A stretch of DNA of 64,000 bases. Source: Candidatus Heimdallarchaeota archaeon (GTDB lineage Archaea > Asgardarchaeota > Heimdallarchaeia > Heimdallarchaeales > Kariarchaeaceae). This document shows positions 46,347 through 56,223 of the stretch, one piece after another; the first letter of the stretch is position 1, and the number at the start of each line of letters is the position of its first letter. Where the stretch lies: contig JADCLS010000007.1 of the NCBI GenBank assembly GCA_026702845.1, positions 248,001-312,000 on the forward strand. The letters are read 5' to 3'. Position numbers and translations under genes: made by a program. The notes under the pieces were generated by a model that ran no database searches, was not told the DNA's origin, and was given only the letters and a program-made list of their open reading frames with translations.

Positions 46347-49300
46347 ATGAGCAACGAAAACAAGAATTTCACTCCAGATGAAAAGTGGCTGATTTTAGAG
46401 GCAATGTTCGATGAGATCAAACTTGTCAGGCAACATCTGGATTCTTATAATCATTTCGTAACTACTGGTCTGCAGCAAGTAATTGAGGAGGAGCGTATCA
46501 TTGAACTCGACTCTGAAACAGGATATAATGTTGAGCTCAAAAACATCATCCTGGGCAAACCCAAAATTAAAGAAGCAGATGGTAGTGAATCAGATATCTG
46601 GCCGATGGATGCGAGAATTAGAAATCTAACTTATTCCGCACCCCTCGAACTCGTAATGATTCCTAAACAAACTGAAACTGCAGATCAACAGAATGAGAAG
46701 AGGAAGCGTACCACTACAATAGGAGGTTCTCAGGAGAAACGCTATTATATTGGTCATCTCCCCATTATGCTAAGATCTAAGCATTGCAGACTTGATATCA
46801 ATAATCCAAGTGATGAAATCTTAATTGATCATGGAGAAGATCCAAAAGATCCAGGAGGGTATTTCATTGTTAATGGGACAGAACGTGTACTGGTTACTCA
46901 GGAGGATCTTGCTCCTAACCGTATACTTGTAGAACGGTTAAACAATGGTAATACACTAGCTAAAGTTTTCTCATCAATGAAAGGTTTCAGAGCTCCAGTA
47001 TCTCTGGAACGTGCTAATGATGGAACATTGAAAGTTTCCTTCCCAAGCGTACCTAGGAAAATCTCACTGCTAATTCTTCTAAGAGCCCTTGGACTTGAAA
47101 AGGAAGGTGCAATCTCTCGTAGAATATCCTCATCTGCTGCTGTATATAGGCAAGTACTCAATCTTGTAAGAGGAGAAGAGATACGCACAAAGGATGCAGC
47201 CCTAGATTTCATAGGCCGAAGAGTTGCTGTAGGTCAAACACAAGAATATCGAGTGTCAAGAACCGAGCAAGTCCTCGATCGATACCTTCTCCCACATCTT
47301 GGAAACAATCCCGAGGATCGGATCAAGAAAGCACATTTCCTCTGCCTTATGGCTCAGAAAGTACTTGAGCTGGAGGTTGGAGAGAGAGAACCTGATGATA
47401 AGGATCATTATGCATCAAAACGATTGAATCTTGCTGGTGATCTACTTCTTTTGCTCTTCAGAAATGCTTTCAGATCACTAACCCGTGATATCAAGTATCA
47501 ACTAGAGAGGAATATCAACAAGAAAGGTTCCATTCTCAAAACCGCAGTAAGGGCTGATGTGATTACCGAGCGATTACGACATGCTTTGGCAACCGGAAAT
47601 TGGGTTGGAGGCAAGGCAGGTGTATCACAATTGCTGGATCGTACCAATTATATGTCAGCACTAAGTCATCTACGACGTGTTGTATCTCCACTTTCCAGAT
47701 CACAACCACACTTTGAGGCCAGAGATCTCCATCCCACTCACTGGGGTAAGATATGTCCAAATGAGACCCCTGAAGGACCCAACTGTGGTTTGGTGAAAAA
47801 CCTAGCATTACAGGCATATATCAGTATAGATATTGATAGCAGTCATGTACTCAAGGAATTGTTAGATCTTGATCTAATTGTAGATGTTGAAAAAATACTA
47901 CGAACATTCAATTTTGATGAGAACAGAATTGATGGTAAACCAGTCACTCCTCTATTATGTAGAGTATATCACAATGGTGAGCTTGTTGGATTCCATGAAG
48001 ATGGAGAACAACTAGCTGAGCAGGTGAGAAAAGGTAGAAGAAATCGGTTATTTTCCCCAGGTGTCAATATTGCTTTTTATAGTGATACCAATGAGATTTA
48101 TATCAATTCTGATCATGGACGTGTAAGGAGGCCACTCATTATTGTTAAGAGTGGTGAGTCTGCATTAAAACATGAACATATTGAACAGGTTAGACAGGGT
48201 ATCAAAAGATGGGGTGATCTTGAGCGTCAAGGCCTGATTGAATACCTTGATTCTGAGGAAGAGGAAAATGCACTCATCGCCATTAAGGCCAGTGAACTTA
48301 CCATGCAACATACTCATTTAGAGATCTCTCCTGCAACAATACTGGGAATCTGCGCATCACTGATTCCATTCCCAGAACATAATCGTTCGGATAGAAATGT
48401 CTATGAATCAGGTATGGCAAAACAGTCATTGGGTATCTATGCAGCAAATTTCAAGCTTCGATTGGATACTCGTGCTCATATTCTACACTATCCACAGATT
48501 CCCATGGTCAAAACTCATGGAATGAAGGCGATCGGATTCAATGAACGTCCTGCAGGTCAGAACTTCATTGTGGCTGTTCTTTCCTACAATGGGTACAATA
48601 TGGAAGATGCTCTGATTATGAATAAATCCTCTGTAGATAGAGGGTTAGGCCGTTCAACATTCTTCAGATCATATGATGCTGAGGAAAGACGCTATCCGGG
48701 AGGACAGGAAGATAAGTTCGAGAAACCCACAGAAAACGTTCGTGGCTATCGAGCCAGTGAGGTTTATCGTCATCTATCCGAGGATGGTGTGGTAGAGCCA
48801 GAAACCGAGGTATCTGGAAAACTGAGTGAAGTCATCATAGGACGAACCTCTCCACCAAGATTCTCTGAGGCAAGCCATGAATATAATATCCACAATCAAG
48901 TTAGAAGAGATACTTCTGTAAATATGAGATTTGGTGAAAATGGAACCGTGGATACTGTGATTTTCACTGAAACATCAGAAGGTCATCGGTTGATCAAAGT
49001 GAAAATGAGATCACTGAGAATTCCCGAGCTTGGTGATAAATTTGCTTCTCGTCATGGACAGAAGGGTATAGTTGGTGTCCTCATACCTCAAGAAGATATG
49101 CCATTCACTGAAACTGGTCTATCTCCAGATCTCATCATCAATCCTCATGCTATACCTTCAAGGATGACTATCGGACAGCTCATGGAACTGCTCGCAGGAA
49201 AATTGGCAGCTGCTAGAGGTGAACCTGTAACTGCCACAGCATTTGAGGGTGAGAGTGCAGATTTCATCAAGGATAACCTCCATAGTCTAGGTTTCCAGCG

Positions 49301-49769
49301 GTATGGTCGTGAGACTATGTATGATGGACGTACTGGTGAAAAACTGAAATCTGATGTATTTGTTGGTATTGCGTTTTATCAGAAACTACACCATCTTGTC
49401 AATGATAAAATCCACGCTAGAGCAAGAGGACCAGTACAGATCCTAACCAGGCAGCCAACTGAAGGTAGATCCCGTGAAGGTGGCCTCAAATTCGGTGAAA
49501 TGGAAAGAGATTGTCTTATTGGCCATGGTACCGCACTCATTCTTAAAGAGAGATTACTTGATGAATCTGATAAATCCGAGGAATTATTCTGTGAGAATTG
49601 TGGTTTCATAGCCCAATATAACAGAGTTAAGGATAAACATGAATGTCCTGTTTGTCGTGATGAGACAACCATTACTCCAATCATTATCTCATACGCATTC
49701 AAATTGCTGTTACAAGAGCTTATGTCTCTTGGAATTGCTCCTAGAGTTGAATTGTCACAGCGAATGTAA
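46347..49769 (+). CDS. rpoB: DNA-directed RNA polymerase subunit B
   Basis: 1140 residues: a complete fused B subunit, not split into B' and B''. Conserved parts include NETPEGPNCGLVKNL, NGYNMEDALIMNKSS, GDKFASRHGQKG (catalytic and hybrid-binding region) and NPHAIPSRMTIGQLMELLAGK. A zinc site is at the C-terminus (CENCGFI…CPVC). It forms the enzyme core with the A subunits. In most archaea rpoH precedes and rpoA1 follows, but here ligA follows after 88 bases. Confidence 0.98.
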   Translation: MSNENKNFTPDEKWLILEAMFDEIKLVRQHLDSYNHFVTTGLQQVIEEERIIELDSETGYNVELKNIILGKPKIKEADGSESDIWPMDARIRNLTYSAPLELVMIPKQTETADQQNEKRKRTTTIGGSQEKRYYIGHLPIMLRSKHCRLDINNPSDEILIDHGEDPKDPGGYFIVNGTERVLVTQEDLAPNRILVERLNNGNTLAKVFSSMKGFRAPVSLERANDGTLKVSFPSVPRKISLLILLRALGLEKEGAISRRISSSAAVYRQVLNLVRGEEIRTKDAALDFIGRRVAVGQTQEYRVSRTEQVLDRYLLPHLGNNPEDRIKKAHFLCLMAQKVLELEVGEREPDDKDHYASKRLNLAGDLLLLLFRNAFRSLTRDIKYQLERNINKKGSILKTAVRADVITERLRHALATGNWVGGKAGVSQLLDRTNYMSALSHLRRVVSPLSRSQPHFEARDLHPTHWGKICPNETPEGPNCGLVKNLALQAYISIDIDSSHVLKELLDLDLIVDVEKILRTFNFDENRIDGKPVTPLLCRVYHNGELVGFHEDGEQLAEQVRKGRRNRLFSPGVNIAFYSDTNEIYINSDHGRVRRPLIIVKSGESALKHEHIEQVRQGIKRWGDLERQGLIEYLDSEEEENALIAIKASELTMQHTHLEISPATILGICASLIPFPEHNRSDRNVYESGMAKQSLGIYAANFKLRLDTRAHILHYPQIPMVKTHGMKAIGFNERPAGQNFIVAVLSYNGYNMEDALIMNKSSVDRGLGRSTFFRSYDAEERRYPGGQEDKFEKPTENVRGYRASEVYRHLSEDGVVEPETEVSGKLSEVIIGRTSPPRFSEASHEYNIHNQVRRDTSVNMRFGENGTVDTVIFTETSEGHRLIKVKMRSLRIPELGDKFASRHGQKGIVGVLIPQEDMPFTETGLSPDLIINPHAIPSRMTIGQLMELLAGKLAAARGEPVTATAFEGESADFIKDNLHSLGFQRYGRETMYDGRTGEKLKSDVFVGIAFYQKLHHLVNDKIHARARGPVQILTRQPTEGRSREGGLKFGEMERDCLIGHGTALILKERLLDESDKSEELFCENCGFIAQYNRVKDKHECPVCRDETTITPIIISYAFKLLLQELMSLGIAPRVELSQRM

Positions 49770-49857
49770 ATTAGATGAAAACTATCAAAAACCTTTGATT
49801 CCTACTTAATTATTATTAATACTAAATTCACCCAGTCATCTAGCAGTGTTAATGTAA

Positions 49858-51732
49858 ATGAACAGGGAAGATGATTTGGAAAAACAGATCCTGAAGCATA
49901 AAAAGGCATATTATGATGGCGAGCCTATCATCTCTGATGAGGCATATGATGCCTTAGAAGCAGAACTTGCATCTATCAACCCTGATAATCCAGTATTGCA
50001 TCTTGTAGGAACTCCTCAAGGGGGAAAGGTTAAACATGATCCTCTAATGCTCTCGAGCCAGAAGGCAACAGAAGTGGAGGAAGTGATGAAATGGTTCAAG
50101 GATAGTAAGGGGGCAGATCTGTTTTTTGGGTATAAGATAGATGGTTTATCTCTTTCCATTTTGTATGAAAATGGGAGGCTTAAACAGGGTGCAACTCGTG
50201 GAAATGGAGAATATGGTGATGATGTAACATTTGCTGTATACTATGTCAATGAGATTCCCAAAACCCTTCCTGAAACCTCTCGTATCAATGTTCGTGGCGA
50301 GGTTTACATGAAGATTTCAGAGTTCAATATACTTAAGAATGAAAATCCAGATTTTACTAGTCCCCGAAATTTGGCAGCAGGAACCCTCAAACAAAAGGAT
50401 ACTACTATTCTTCTGGAGCGCAGACTACATTTCATGGCTTGGGGTCTTGAAGGAATGGGAGAAGACTTATCACTAGATGAACAAATCACTATTTTGAAAA
50501 AATGGGGTTTTGAAACTGCAGATATTAAAAAATTAGAAAATGTAACTGAACAGATGATCGCTGATGAATTTGAAAAAATTATCCACAAGCGTGATTTGCT
50601 TGATTTTGAGCTAGATGGGGTTATGTTTAAGTACAACGATGCTGAGGATAGAAAATCTGCAGGATATACACAACATCATCCCAAATGGCAAATTGCATTG
50701 AAATTCAAGAGCAAGGGGGGAATTTCAACTATTAAAGATATTACCTGGCAGGTTGGTCGAACAGGTGTTCTTACCCCGGTGGCAGAGATTGAACCTGTTG
50801 AGATCGCTGGTGCGACTATTCAACGTTGTACATTGCACAATGCCGACTTCCTCATAGAAATGGATGTAGCCATTGCAGATGAGGTATTCTTGGAACGATC
50901 AGGTGATGTTATACCAAAGATTATTGAGGTGACTAGCAAAGGACCGAATCATGTAACTCTCCCAACCACCTGTCCTTCATGTGATGCTATAGCAGAAAAA
51001 CAGGGTGTTAATCTGGTTTGTACTGGAGATCGATGTAAGGATAGAGAATTGAGGAATATTGAACACTGGATTAAAACAGTAGATATTAAGGGATTGGGAC
51101 CTAAGAATGTTGAGAAATTATTTGATGAAGGCATTATTAATCATTTCTCAGATCTCTACTCTGAGGAATTGACTGAGGAAAGATTAGTAAAATCTCTGGG
51201 GAAAAATGGCGAGAAAATCTACAAGGAGATAGATAAATCAAGAAATATCGATTTCTCAATATTTCTTGCATCGCTAGGAATCACCCAATTAGGCAAAAAA
51301 CTAGGGAAGGATCTAGCGAATCATTTTCCCTCTCTTGAAGCTCTTCAGAATGCTTCTGTTTCTGATCTGGTGGAAATAGAAGGTATTTCAGACCTAACTG
51401 CAGAGTACATACTTGACGGGATAAATGATCCTAGTGTCGTTGATCGGGTACTGTTCAATGATATTTCAATTGTATATTCGAGTGAACAGGTTACAACACC
51501 TAGGGAAACCAAAGGTAAAGTCTATGTTACCGGAAAAGTGTCAGGTATGACTAAGAAAGAGTTAGAAGAGAAGGTAATTGCACTTGGATATGAATGGTCA
51601 ACTTCTATAAGCAAAGCACTCACCTATCTAGTATCAGGTGAGAAGCCAGGAGGAGCTAAGATTGAGAAGGCTTTAAAGGCAGGTATTCCAATTGTGACAT
51701 GGAACGAATTTATCAAGAGGACTAACGAGTGA
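49858..51732 (+). CDS. ligA: NAD+-dependent DNA ligase
   Basis: 624 residues of the bacterial LigA type. Domain Ia has HKKAYYDGEPIISDEAYDAL. The nucleotidyl lysine is Lys93 in YKIDG, about 20 residues closer to the N-terminus than in E. coli. An OB fold, a four-cysteine zinc finger (CPSC…CTGDRC), helix-hairpin-helix segments and a C-terminal BRCT domain follow. It seals nicks using NAD+ and releases AMP and NMN. Most archaea use ATP-dependent ligases, so it probably came from bacteria. It overlaps the NMN adenylyltransferase gene by 11 bases. Confidence 0.97.
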   Translation: MNREDDLEKQILKHKKAYYDGEPIISDEAYDALEAELASINPDNPVLHLVGTPQGGKVKHDPLMLSSQKATEVEEVMKWFKDSKGADLFFGYKIDGLSLSILYENGRLKQGATRGNGEYGDDVTFAVYYVNEIPKTLPETSRINVRGEVYMKISEFNILKNENPDFTSPRNLAAGTLKQKDTTILLERRLHFMAWGLEGMGEDLSLDEQITILKKWGFETADIKKLENVTEQMIADEFEKIIHKRDLLDFELDGVMFKYNDAEDRKSAGYTQHHPKWQIALKFKSKGGISTIKDITWQVGRTGVLTPVAEIEPVEIAGATIQRCTLHNADFLIEMDVAIADEVFLERSGDVIPKIIEVTSKGPNHVTLPTTCPSCDAIAEKQGVNLVCTGDRCKDRELRNIEHWIKTVDIKGLGPKNVEKLFDEGIINHFSDLYSEELTEERLVKSLGKNGEKIYKEIDKSRNIDFSIFLASLGITQLGKKLGKDLANHFPSLEALQNASVSDLVEIEGISDLTAEYILDGINDPSVVDRVLFNDISIVYSSEQVTTPRETKGKVYVTGKVSGMTKKELEEKVIALGYEWSTSISKALTYLVSGEKPGGAKIEKALKAGIPIVTWNEFIKRTNE

Positions 51733-52276
51733 TATTGGAGGTTGCATCATCAAATTTCTTACTATCGGTTCCCATTACTGTTTGTAATCTCTCACTTGCT
51801 TGAATTTTTGTTAGCAGATCTAGGACACTAGAATCTACCATCATGGTAATATCTCCTCCTTCTGCCAGTAATTCACGAATCTGTCTCGCCTCGTAAAGTG
51901 ATCTATTTTGCAGTTTTGTGGCTCTCACCTCTATTCCTGCTCTGGTGAATAATAGCGTTGTGAATGGATTATTACTGAAAAATACATTAATGGGGGGAAT
52001 CATTCTAAGAGTGTGAGCTACCCAGATATCATTATCATAGATATCTTGAACGGGAAGTAGCCATATTCTACTCATATCCACATTTGCATTTTTCAACATG
52101 CTCCTCGTCATCATAAGTCTTTCACCCGCAGTAAATGGATTCTTCACAGACATTGATGACTGTGCTGCAGCAATGATGATTACAAGCTCATCCACTTCTT
52201 TGAGAATTTCCTGTATTACCTTGAGATGCCCAAGATGTGGAGGTTGAAAACGGCCGATGAACAAACCTCTGTTCAT
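51722..52276 (-). CDS. nicotinamide-nucleotide adenylyltransferase
   Basis: 184 residues from the ATG at 52276; the longer frame begins with TTG and is not favoured. The archaeal NMNAT signature GLFIGRFQPPHLGHLKVIQEIL at the N-terminus contains the nucleotidyltransferase HxGH-type motif. The SSMSVKNPFTAGERLMM stretch also fits. It converts NMN plus ATP to NAD+. It converges on ligA with an 11-base overlap, and ligase activity yields NMN. Confidence 0.9.
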   Translation of the reverse strand: MNRGLFIGRFQPPHLGHLKVIQEILKEVDELVIIIAAAQSSMSVKNPFTAGERLMMTRSMLKNANVDMSRIWLLPVQDIYDNDIWVAHTLRMIPPINVFFSNNPFTTLLFTRAGIEVRATKLQNRSLYEARQIRELLAEGGDITMMVDSSVLDLLTKIQASERLQTVMGTDSKKFDDATSNITR

Positions 52277-52398
52277 GATTTTTTTCTGCAGTGCAATCTG
52301 AATAAGTTTATGTCTCTGTAATGAAAAAACGTTAAGGCTCAAGCCAGAAGTTAGGCGATTAGAATAGCTTTATGTATCTAGACCTGATTATTAGATGT

Positions 52399-53220
52399 AT
52401 GAACGTGAAGAAGATAATGAAAAAGAGTATTCTAATCCTATTCATATTCATCCTCATCATCACACTAGGTAATCTTCTTCATGGATTTGTGTCAAGTGGG
52501 GATGCTATAGATTCTAATGATGAGCGTATCAGGTTACTAACCTTTAATATTTTCGAGCATCCTGTGGATCAGGTACTCCAAATACTCAAAGAATCGGATG
52601 CAGATATCATCGCATTACAGGAGGTGGATGCAAGTTCATTGGATAACATACCAGTTGATGCAATGCAGTATTTTTCAGAGGAACTAGGTATGTATGCTTT
52701 TTCTCATGATTATCAGCATGATTTATATGGGGTGAGTATGCTTTCCAGATGGCCAATTGTCAATACTAATATCCTTGATATGGGTCGAGTTGATGGATAT
52801 CTGAATCGAGGATTGATTCATGCGACTGTAGATACACCATATGGGTTTCTCGATGTTCTTGCCACCCATCTGCAACAACCATTTTATCCTGAAGATCAGA
52901 TAGATCAGGCACATAAAATAATCAACTATACACAGTCACAGTATGCTGAACACTTGGTGATCCTAGGTGATTTCAATATGCTTGATTATTTCTTCAATCC
53001 ACCCTACTATCTTCTAACCAGGGAGTACCACGATGCTTGGACTACAAGTGGGAATACTGTATTTTCAGGATCCACCTGGCCATCAAAATCGCCATACCTG
53101 CGAATAGATTATATTTTTGTGAATGATGGTATTGGAGTTCATAAGGGAAGTGCCAATACTATTGGAGATGAGACCTCATCTGATCATCTAGGGGTAATGT
53201 GTGATATTTCACTGGTGTAA
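52399..53220 (+). CDS. membrane-anchored endonuclease/exonuclease/phosphatase-family protein
   Basis: An EEP-fold hydrolase with an N-terminal hydrophobic anchor (about residues 9-28). Motifs are LLTFNIFEHP (Asn), ADIIALQEVD (metal Glu), LGDFNMLDYF (Asp-Asn) and a C-terminal DETSSDHLGV with the catalytic His. It likely acts outside the membrane as a nuclease, sphingomyelinase-like or inositol-phosphatase-type enzyme. Starts at 52372 or 52417 are alternatives. Divergent from the NMNAT gene. Confidence 0.85.
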   Translation: MNVKKIMKKSILILFIFILIITLGNLLHGFVSSGDAIDSNDERIRLLTFNIFEHPVDQVLQILKESDADIIALQEVDASSLDNIPVDAMQYFSEELGMYAFSHDYQHDLYGVSMLSRWPIVNTNILDMGRVDGYLNRGLIHATVDTPYGFLDVLATHLQQPFYPEDQIDQAHKIINYTQSQYAEHLVILGDFNMLDYFFNPPYYLLTREYHDAWTTSGNTVFSGSTWPSKSPYLRIDYIFVNDGIGVHKGSANTIGDETSSDHLGVMCDISLV

Positions 53221-53291
53221 TTCACCATTAGTATGGAATCTCAATGGAAAATGATCTGTTTCGGTAGACTAAAGACGCGCGATAAACTAGC

Positions 53292-53302
53292 TTTTAAATA
53301 AA
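53292..53302 (+). promoter_or_regulatory. TATA-like promoter of the uL3 operon
   Basis: The sequence TTTTAAATAAA lies just over 100 bases before the uL3 ATG. With the usual archaeal spacing, transcription would start near 53323, giving a leader of about 80 bases. Confidence 0.55.
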
Positions 53303-53327
53303 TTATCTCAATTGTTAACTTACGTCT

Positions 53328-53389
53328 ATGCCATCGTGGCCTCTATAGTATGTGCAGAATATCTGCAGTATACGCCGCCATGGCCTCTA
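53328..53389 (+). promoter_or_regulatory. uL3 operon leader with hairpin flanked by direct repeats
   Basis: TGCAGA (53353-53358), loop ATA and TCTGCA (53362-53367) make a perfect 6-bp stem. It is extended after a small internal loop by GTAT/ATAC (53348-53351 and 53370-53373). A nine-base repeat TGGCCTCTA occurs on each side (53337-53345 and 53381-53389). Two short frames also lie here (six codons from 53328; 15 codons 53350-53397, stopping just before uL3). It may be an attenuator, protein-binding leader or operator. Confidence 0.4.
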
Positions 53390-53403
53390 GAAGGTGAAAT
53401 TTA

Positions 53404-54405
53404 ATGACAAGAAGAAATTTCAGAGCACCTACTCGTAGTTCAAGAGGGTTCAGAAGAAAAAGAGCGAATTCCTCAAAACCACGAGTACGGACATTTCCTA
53501 AATATGAAGGAGCTCCCAAACTTCTGGGATATCCTGGCATAAAGGCCGGTATGACACGTGTCATAGAGCGTGAAACTAACGATCGCTCCCATGTGAAGAA
53601 TATCCAGAGAATATCTGCAGTGACAGTCCTTGAGACTCCACCTGTAGTTCTCTTTGGTGTCCGAACTTACAAAATGACTCCCTATGGTCTGAAAATACTG
53701 GCTGATGTAATGACGAACAGTCCGAATAAAAATCTCAAGCGAGTAAAAAGGTTCCCCAAGATTGAGAATCTGGATGATCAGCTAAAGAAGATGGAGGATA
53801 CACTTGATAAAGTGTATGAGATCCGTGCTTTAGTTCATACCCAACCAGAACTCACGGGAATTGGAATGAAGAAGCCAGAGATTTTTGAGATAAAGATCGG
53901 AGCTAAGTCCGCAAAGGACGCATTCTCTTGGGTCAAAGACAAACTTGGTAGCGAGATGCAGGTGGAAGACTTCGCTAAAGAAGGTCAATTCATTGATGTG
54001 GTCGGTATTACCAAGGGTAAGGGTTTCCAAGGTGTAGTCAAGAGACATGGTGTAACCAAACTCCAACACAAGACCAAAGATGGTACAAGAAGAGTTGGTT
54101 CCATTGGTCCATGGACTCCTGCAAGACTACGATGGCTCATCCCCCGATACGGTCAACTCGGATTCTTCAGAAGAACAGAATACAACAAGCAAGTGATGAA
54201 GCTTGGTGTTGATGGTGCAGAGATTAATCCTGATGGTGCCTTTGTCAAGTATGGTGAGGTGAAAAACCGATACATCATGCTCAGAGGCTCAGTACCCGGT
54301 CCCAAGAAGAGAACCGTCTTCATGAGAGCAGGTGTCAGAGCTCACACCAGAAAGGAGAGTGAGCCACAGATCTCAATGATCTCAACTCTAAGCCAGCAGA
54401 GGTAA
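53404..54405 (+). CDS. rpl3: ribosomal protein uL3
   Basis: 333 residues, archaeal/eukaryotic length. The core signature GITKGKGFQGVVKRHGV and GSIGPWTPARLRW fits large-subunit protein L3, which sits near the peptidyl-transferase centre. It is first of four ribosomal genes, transcribed from the promoter and leader just upstream. uL4 follows after 6 bases. Confidence 0.98.
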   Translation: MTRRNFRAPTRSSRGFRRKRANSSKPRVRTFPKYEGAPKLLGYPGIKAGMTRVIERETNDRSHVKNIQRISAVTVLETPPVVLFGVRTYKMTPYGLKILADVMTNSPNKNLKRVKRFPKIENLDDQLKKMEDTLDKVYEIRALVHTQPELTGIGMKKPEIFEIKIGAKSAKDAFSWVKDKLGSEMQVEDFAKEGQFIDVVGITKGKGFQGVVKRHGVTKLQHKTKDGTRRVGSIGPWTPARLRWLIPRYGQLGFFRRTEYNKQVMKLGVDGAEINPDGAFVKYGEVKNRYIMLRGSVPGPKKRTVFMRAGVRAHTRKESEPQISMISTLSQQR

Positions 54406-54411
54406 TGAATC

Positions 54412-55185
54412 ATGAAAGCAAAAGTACTTAATTTGAATGGCGATGCCAAGAAAGATCAAAGAGACTTGCCCCCTGTATTTGAAGTAAGCTACAGGCCTGA
54501 TCTCATTAAACGTGCTGTCTTATCTGAGCAGAGCAAAATGAGACAGAAGCAAGGAAGATACCCACTGGCAGGCAGGATGGTTGCAGCAACCTCTGTCGGT
54601 CCAGGAAGAGGTATCTCTAAAGTCCCCCGAACCCATGCCCGAGGAACTCACCATGGTAACAGAGCAGCATTTGTTCATTCCGCCAGAGGTGGTAAGCTAG
54701 CCTTCCCACCCAAGGTCGAGAAGAAAATTGTTGAGAAGATCAACAAGAAGGAACAATATCTTGCTCTCAAATCTGCAGTTTCCTCAACCACCGACAAGGA
54801 TCTTGTCCTCAAGCGTGGTCACAAGGTAGAGGAGGTTGAATTCCCCGTGATCCTTGATAACAGTGCAACTGAAATCAAAAAATCATCCGAGGTAATCGAG
54901 TTACTCGATAAGATTGGTTTTGGTGATGATGTCGAAAGATGCAGAACTAAAACAATCAGAGCAGGTAAGGGTAAGTTTAGAGGAAGAAAACACCGAAGAA
55001 AAATCGGTCCACTGATTGTGGTGAAAGACGAGTGTGACCTGATGAAAGCAGGAAGAAACATTGCAGGTGTTGAAATCGTGCGAGTTAGAGATCTCAAAGT
55101 AGAGACACTAGCTCCAGGTACCAACGCAGGAAGAGCTACCATCTGGACTGAATCGGCAATAGATGCCCTAGAGGAGTGGAATTAA
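54412..55185 (+). CDS. rpl4: ribosomal protein uL4
   Basis: 257 residues with PRTHARGTHHGNRAAFVHSARGG, the long loop of archaeal L4 that lines the exit tunnel, and a C-terminal part RAGKGKFRGRKHRRKIGPL. It follows uL3 and precedes uL23 by 1 base. In bacteria L4 represses its own operon; whether that applies here is unknown. Confidence 0.98.
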   Translation: MKAKVLNLNGDAKKDQRDLPPVFEVSYRPDLIKRAVLSEQSKMRQKQGRYPLAGRMVAATSVGPGRGISKVPRTHARGTHHGNRAAFVHSARGGKLAFPPKVEKKIVEKINKKEQYLALKSAVSSTTDKDLVLKRGHKVEEVEFPVILDNSATEIKKSSEVIELLDKIGFGDDVERCRTKTIRAGKGKFRGRKHRRKIGPLIVVKDECDLMKAGRNIAGVEIVRVRDLKVETLAPGTNAGRATIWTESAIDALEEWN

Positions 55186-55186
55186 G

Positions 55187-55450
55187 ATGGAAGATCATGA
55201 AGTTGTGTTACGTCCTGTGATTACGGAATTTGTGTATGACCTGATTGAAAAGGAGAACAAGATCATGTTCGAGGTTGCCAAAGATGCCAACAAGTATGTC
55301 ATCAAGAGAGCTGTCCAGAACCTGTACAACGTTCGAGTTGAGAAGGTCAATACCTACATCACCCCCAAGGGGATCAAGAGAGCAATCTGTAAGCTTCAGG
55401 AAGCCTACAATGCTTACGACTTGGCTGTCGATCTCAGCCTCTTCGGTTAA
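55187..55450 (+). CDS. rpl23: ribosomal protein uL23
   Basis: 87 residues, typical archaeal size. It has a small alpha/beta fold with …LRPVITEFVYDLIEKENKIMFEV and the VEKVNTYITPKGIKRA segment that contacts the tunnel exit, where SRP and other factors bind. The ATG at 55187 is one base after the uL4 stop, so translation is coupled. uL2 follows 11 bases later. Confidence 0.97.
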   Translation: MEDHEVVLRPVITEFVYDLIEKENKIMFEVAKDANKYVIKRAVQNLYNVRVEKVNTYITPKGIKRAICKLQEAYNAYDLAVDLSLFG

Positions 55451-55461
55451 GGTGATATATT

Positions 55462-56223
55462 ATGGGTAAGCGATTAATCGTACAAAGACGTGGTAAAGGA
55501 AAGCAAGTATTCCGTGCAGCTGGTCACAAGAGAGTTGCACCAATTAAATACAGAAAAATCTCCAGAGAAGAATTCACTTCTTCCTTCGAGGCTGAGATCC
55601 TAGATCTCCTCCATGAACCTGGAAGAGGTGCACCCCTTGCAAAGGTGAAATTTAGTGATGGGTATCAAACCTATATCCTCCCAGCTGAGGGAGTGGCCAT
55701 TGGTGACAAAATCTCCTATGGTGCATCCTCAGAGGTCCGAGAGGGTAATGTGATGCCGCTAGAATCAATCCCTGTCAGAACCCCAGTGTTCAATCTTGAG
55801 CTCAGAATGGGCGATGGCGGAAAGCTAGTTCGTGCAGGTGGTGGATCTGCTCTAATAGATTCAAAGAAAGGCAACTGGGTAATTCTCAAATTACCAAGTG
55901 GTAAGCTCAAGAAACTACCTAAGGAGTGCCGTGCAACCATTGGTATCTGTGCTGGTGGTGGACGAACAACCAAGCCATTCTTGAAGGCAGGTAATAAATT
56001 CCATGCCACCAAGGCCAAGGGTAAGAAACTCAGTAGAGTTCGTGGTGTTGCACAGGGTGCCTACCAGCATCCCCATGGTGGTGGTCATCACCAGTCACCA
56101 CACAATCCGACAACCGTCAGCAGAAACGCCCCACCAGGTGCAAAGGTTGGTCTAATTGCAGCTCGTCGTACTGGTTTCAAGCGTGGTCGTCAGATCAGAG
56201 ATACCTCCAAGGATCAAATCTAA
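55462..56223 (+). CDS. rpl2: ribosomal protein uL2
   Basis: 253 residues with GKRLIVQRRGKGKQVFRA at the start and the highly conserved HPHGGGHHQSPHNP tail near residue 210. It binds 23S rRNA near the active site. It is the last ribosomal gene of this block; in most archaea uS19, uL22 and others follow, but here a CPBP-type protease gene is next after 178 bases. Confidence 0.98.
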   Translation: MGKRLIVQRRGKGKQVFRAAGHKRVAPIKYRKISREEFTSSFEAEILDLLHEPGRGAPLAKVKFSDGYQTYILPAEGVAIGDKISYGASSEVREGNVMPLESIPVRTPVFNLELRMGDGGKLVRAGGGSALIDSKKGNWVILKLPSGKLKKLPKECRATIGICAGGGRTTKPFLKAGNKFHATKAKGKKLSRVRGVAQGAYQHPHGGGHHQSPHNPTTVSRNAPPGAKVGLIAARRTGFKRGRQIRDTSKDQI

